Source: Vicinamibacterales bacterium
GTDB lineage: Bacteria > Acidobacteriota > Vicinamibacteria > Vicinamibacterales > UBA2999
Length of the DNA: 54,734 nucleotides
Reading direction: 5' to 3'
Assembly (NCBI GenBank): GCA_030680175.1
Contig: JAUXWO010000110.1
Location: forward strand, 1-54,734
Shown: piece after piece, positions 49,756 to 54,734 of the stretch
Position numbering within the stretch: the first letter of the stretch is position 1
Layout: every line of letters begins with the position of its first letter
Translations under genes and position numbers: made by a program
Notes under the pieces: generated by a model
The model's database searches: none
What the model saw: the letters and a program-made list of their open reading frames with translations, nothing else
What the model was told of the DNA's origin: nothing

Positions 49756-51210
49756 ATGCGACGTCTACTCGGTCTGACTGCTCTGCTGTTTCTCGTCGGC
49801 GGCACCGTCGGCATGGCGCAGCACTGGCCGCACTGGCGTGGGCCGTCGCATGACGGGGTCAGCACCGAGACGGGGCTGCCCGTGTCGTGGAATGCCGAGT
49901 GCGTGCCGTCGGAGGCGCCAGCGGCCGAAGACGCGTTCGCCAGCGGCCCGACGATGATCGAGGCCGAGGCGGCACAGCCGCCGCAGCGCCGTCCCGGCGG
50001 TGGGGGCGGGGGCGGGCAGGAGGGCCGCCCGCTCGTGCCCGTGACCTGCGAGAGGATCGAAACGACGAACGTCTCCTGGAAGCTGCCACTGCCGGCCTAC
50101 AGCGGATCGACGCCCATCATCTGGGGCGACATGATCTTCCTGAACGTCGCCACCGGCGCCAACACCGGCGAGCTCGAGCTGTGGGCCGTCGACCGCCGGA
50201 AGCAGGACGTCGCCTGGAAGCGCCTCCTTGTGAACGCGAATCACATGGAGCGCAAGCAGAACATGTCGTCGCCCTCGCCCGTCACCGACGGGCGGTACGT
50301 GTGGGTGATGACGGGCTACGGCGTCCTCAAGGCGTTCGACTTCGCCGGCACGGAGATCTGGTCGCGCGACATCCCGGCCGACTACGGCAAGTTCGGACTG
50401 AACTGGGGCTACGCCTCGTCGCCGCTGCTGCGCGACAACGTGCTCTACGTGCAGGTCCTCCACGGGATGAAGACCGACGACCCGTCCTACGTGATGAAGA
50501 TCGATGCGCAGACGGGCAAGACCCTCTGGCGCGTGGAGCGGCCGTCGCCGGCCCTGCACGAATCACCGGACTCCTACACCACCCCCGCCTGGATCGAGGC
50601 CAACGGCCGCGCCGAGCTCATCATCACCGGCGGCGACATCGTCTCGGGGCACGACCCGGCGACGGGTCGCGAGTACTGGCGGGCCGACGTCCTGAACCCC
50701 ACGCGCAACCGCGCGTACCGAATCGTGGCGTCGCCGACGATCGTGGATGGCCTGATCATCGCGCCGACGCGGAACAACCCCATGACCGCCATGCGCCCCG
50801 GCGGCAACGGCGACGTGGCCAGCTCGCACGTGGCGTGGCAGTTCGCGCAGGGGCCGGATGTGCCGACGCCGGTGAGCGACGGGACGCTCCTGTACATCGT
50901 CCGCGACAACGGCGTGGCGTTCGCGCTGGAGGTGAAGACCGGCAAGACGGTGTACGGCCCCGAGCGGCTGCCCTCGGGCACCTACAGCGCGTCGCCGATC
51001 CTCGCCGACGGCAAGATCTACGTCACCACCGAGGAAGAGGGATTGACGACGGTGTACAAGGCGGGGCCGAAGTTCGAGATCCTCGCGTCGAACTCGCTGC
51101 TCGGCGACTGCTCGCCGTACTGCCTGAGCACGGTGGCGATCTCCGACGGCCAGATCTTCATGCGGACGTCGTCGTACCTCTGGGCGATCGGCGAACGCAA
51201 AGCGCGCTAG
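49756..51210 (+). CDS. Exported PQQ-like beta-propeller protein, paralog 2
   Basis: The product is 484 residues, nearly the same length and sequence as the upstream gene, including [20 protein letters not shown] and the [20 protein letters not shown] segment. Differences cluster in the Gly/Pro-rich N-terminal loop ([15 protein letters not shown]) and in the signal peptide. The start ATG at 49756 follows CGGGAG at spacing 9. The 99-base gap shows no terminator, so the pair may be one operon. Divergence in the loop suggests different ligands; this is inference. Confidence 0.93.
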   Translation: MRRLLGLTALLFLVGGTVGMAQHWPHWRGPSHDGVSTETGLPVSWNAECVPSEAPAAEDAFASGPTMIEAEAAQPPQRRPGGGGGGGQEGRPLVPVTCERIETTNVSWKLPLPAYSGSTPIIWGDMIFLNVATGANTGELELWAVDRRKQDVAWKRLLVNANHMERKQNMSSPSPVTDGRYVWVMTGYGVLKAFDFAGTEIWSRDIPADYGKFGLNWGYASSPLLRDNVLYVQVLHGMKTDDPSYVMKIDAQTGKTLWRVERPSPALHESPDSYTTPAWIEANGRAELIITGGDIVSGHDPATGREYWRADVLNPTRNRAYRIVASPTIVDGLIIAPTRNNPMTAMRPGGNGDVASSHVAWQFAQGPDVPTPVSDGTLLYIVRDNGVAFALEVKTGKTVYGPERLPSGTYSASPILADGKIYVTTEEEGLTTVYKAGPKFEILASNSLLGDCSPYCLSTVAISDGQIFMRTSSYLWAIGERKAR

Positions 51211-51226
51211 ACGGGACGATGGCGAT

Positions 51227-51292
51227 CAGCTCTCAGCTTTCGGCTTTCAGCGCTGGAAGCTGATAGCCGATCGCTGGCAGCCGATCGCTGCC
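51227..51292. repeat. AGCTCTCAGCT-type repeats, second locus
   Basis: CAGCTCTCAGCTTTCGGCTT, then TCAGCGCTGGAAGCTGATAG and CCGATCGCTGGCAGCCGATC. It is related to the repeat at 46030 and lies between convergent genes, where it may act as a terminator. Confidence 0.75.
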
Positions 51293-51297
51293 CGCGA

Positions 51298-52215
51298 TCA
51301 TCCCCGTCCGACCTGCCGGCGAACCGATGCGGCCACGGCCTTGAGCGGCGTGGCCATCGCCGATCCCTTGCGCCAGATCATCGCCAGCGTGCGCGAGGGG
51401 CCGGCGCGCGTGAAGGGGCGGACGGCGAGCTGGCCGCGGCGGTTCTCCACCGGCACAGCCAGGGCCGGCAGGAGCGTCACGCCGCCGTTGGCGCGTCCCA
51501 CCATCTGCACGAGCGTCGAGAGGCTCGTGGCGCGGAAGCCCTCCTCGGTCGCGCCGGCGCGCGCGCAGACCGCGAGCGCCTGATCGCGGAAGCAGTGGCC
51601 GTCCTCGAGCAGCAGGACGCGCGCGCCCTCGAGTGTCTCGGCGGTGGCGGGCCGCGACGACTTCACCAGCGGGTGGCCCGGTGCGGCCGCGAGCACGAAG
51701 CGATCGAGCCCGATCACCTCGTGTGCCATCCCGGGCAGATCCCCCTCGAGCGCGAGGATCGCGCCGTCCAGCGCGCCCGACGTCACCGCGCGGATCAACC
51801 CGTCGGTCTTCTCCTCCCGCCACACGATCGTCAGGTCCGGCAGGTCGCGCGCGAGCGCGGGCGTCACGTCCGGCAACAGGTACGGGCACACGGTCGGGAT
51901 GACGCCGATGCGGACGGTGCCGCCGAGCGGGTTGCCCTGGCGGCGCGCGATGTCGGTCAAGTCGCGCATGGCGAGCAGCACCTGCCGCGCCTGATCGACG
52001 ATGGGCGCGCCGGCCGCGGAGAGGCGGACGCGGCGGCGGTCCCGCTCGAAGATCTGCACGCCGAGGGCCTGCTCGACCTGGGCGATCTGCGCGCTGAGCG
52101 ACGGCTGCGACACATGGCAGGCGTCGGCGGCCTTGCGGAAGCCGCCGAGGTCGGCGACGGCGACGAGGTACTGCAACTGGCGCAGGGAGCAGGGGAGCGG
52201 GGCGGTCCGATCCAT
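51298..52215 (-). CDS. oxyR: LysR-family hydrogen-peroxide sensor OxyR
   Basis: The product is 305 residues. The N-terminal helix-turn-helix is SLRQLQYLVAVADLGGFRKA to LGVQIFERDRRRV. In the regulatory domain the peroxide-reactive pair is present: C208 in LLLEDGHCFRDQ and C217 in ALAVC, matching C199 and C208 of the E. coli protein. It is divergent from katG and its start codon overlaps the OxyR site at 52214, so it should repress itself and activate katG. The ATG at 52215 begins 10 residues before the domain. Confidence 0.95.
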   Translation of the reverse strand: MDRTAPLPCSLRQLQYLVAVADLGGFRKAADACHVSQPSLSAQIAQVEQALGVQIFERDRRRVRLSAAGAPIVDQARQVLLAMRDLTDIARRQGNPLGGTVRIGVIPTVCPYLLPDVTPALARDLPDLTIVWREEKTDGLIRAVTSGALDGAILALEGDLPGMAHEVIGLDRFVLAAAPGHPLVKSSRPATAETLEGARVLLLEDGHCFRDQALAVCARAGATEEGFRATSLSTLVQMVGRANGGVTLLPALAVPVENRRGQLAVRPFTRAGPSRTLAMIWRKGSAMATPLKAVAASVRRQVGRG

Positions 52216-52250
52216 AGCCTGAGGCTATCACTGTTAGACGAACGATGTCT
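52214..52250. promoter_or_regulatory. OxyR binding site, tetrameric
   Basis: ATAG-N7-CTAT (52214-52228), 7 bases, then AGAC-N7-GTCT (52236-52250). This is the OxyR consensus of two dyads with 22-bp spacing between half-sites. The first dyad overlaps the oxyR start codon; the second abuts the katG -35. Confidence 0.85.
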
Positions 52251-52279
52251 TTCACCTGCGTCGTGAACGGCACAATAAT
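52251..52279 (+). promoter_or_regulatory. Candidate katG promoter
   Basis: TTCACC (52251-52256), 17 bases, AATAAT (52274-52279). The -35 directly follows the OxyR site, the classic arrangement for activation by OxyR contacting RNA polymerase. The leader to the katG start is about 130 bases and has no clear gene. Confidence 0.6.
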
Positions 52280-52349
52280 GGAGGGGTTCGGCCGCCGTCC
52301 CCCACCGCTCGCCGTGATGGCCGCGGCGCGGAGAGCCGAATCCGCCTGA

Positions 52350-54662
<2,313 letters not shown>

Positions 54663-54669
54663 CCGGATC

Positions 54670-54734
54670 GGGGTCTGGCACCGTGACAACTAAAACGAGG
54701 CAGATTCTGCAACCCGACGGGGTGCACGAACTGC
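54670..54734. repeat. 121-bp hairpin repeat, copy C (cut by window end)
   Basis: GGGGTCTGGCACCGTGACAA matches the outer arm of copies A and B, then GGCAGATTCTGCAACCC is a diverged inner arm. The right half lies beyond the window. It sits 8 bases after katG. Confidence 0.85.

Overview
The window is GC-rich chromosomal DNA from a free-living soil-type bacterium. The gene content best fits Acidobacteriota, probably Vicinamibacteria: a DUF1592/DUF1552 pair, several PQQ-like propeller proteins, DUF885 and S9 peptidases, Tat-exported small proteins, and many palindromic intergenic repeats. The taxonomy is inferred from gene content only. I saw no rRNA, tRNA or CRISPR array.

Bases 1-8.5 kb are an integron gene-cassette array with no integrase in view, so either a CALIN or the distal part of an integron. 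Eleven attC sites lie in one orientation. Each is bounded by a 5' (R)YYTAAC-type box and a 3' GTTRRRY-type box, and all but one carry a related imperfect stem. They separate short genes that look lower in GC than the rest. Cargo: an unknown membrane protein; two overlapping tiny genes; a class III nucleotidyl-cyclase-like protein; a TIR/deoxyribosyltransferase-like protein; three or four orphan proteins; BrnT/BrnA; a DUF6883/DUF4926 pair; and a Doc toxin with its antitoxin in the opposite orientation. Decayed attC remnants at about 9.1 and 11.1 kb suggest the array once reached further into what now looks like ordinary chromosome.

From 9.2 to 19.4 kb come an SRPBCC-repeat protein, an AlkD-like protein, a hydrolase, an archaeal-type methionine adenosyltransferase, RsmH, a monooxygenase, a GNAT protein, TerC and a broken DUF2721 gene. 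From 19.4 to 24.3 kb (minus strand) are DUF885 peptidase, APC permease and an aldo/keto reductase-RidA fusion. From 24.3 to 36 kb (plus strand) are an S9 peptidase, a zinc-ribbon SDR, YchF, a lipocalin-like protein, a PQQ-like protein, MOSC, GNAT, DUF427, a serine-hydrolase lipoprotein and DUF1569.

From 36.1 to 40.3 kb (minus strand) is a compact set: a double methyltransferase (SAM methyltransferase fused to an EgtD-like domain), an ABC ATPase, and a fused substrate-binding/permease protein of OpuC/EgtU type. It is probably a betaine or thiol-betaine synthesis and transport unit, but a key EgtD substrate residue is changed.

From 42 to 51.2 kb are DUF1592, DUF1552, an ankyrin-repeat protein and a tandem pair of PQQ-like proteins. 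The window ends with divergent oxyR and katG, which share a near-perfect OxyR site.

Two families of hairpin repeats (about 121 bp and 45 bp) recur in intergenic spaces. In the larger family the central loop is inverted between two copies while the arms keep their orientation. One copy supplies the stop codons of two convergent genes.
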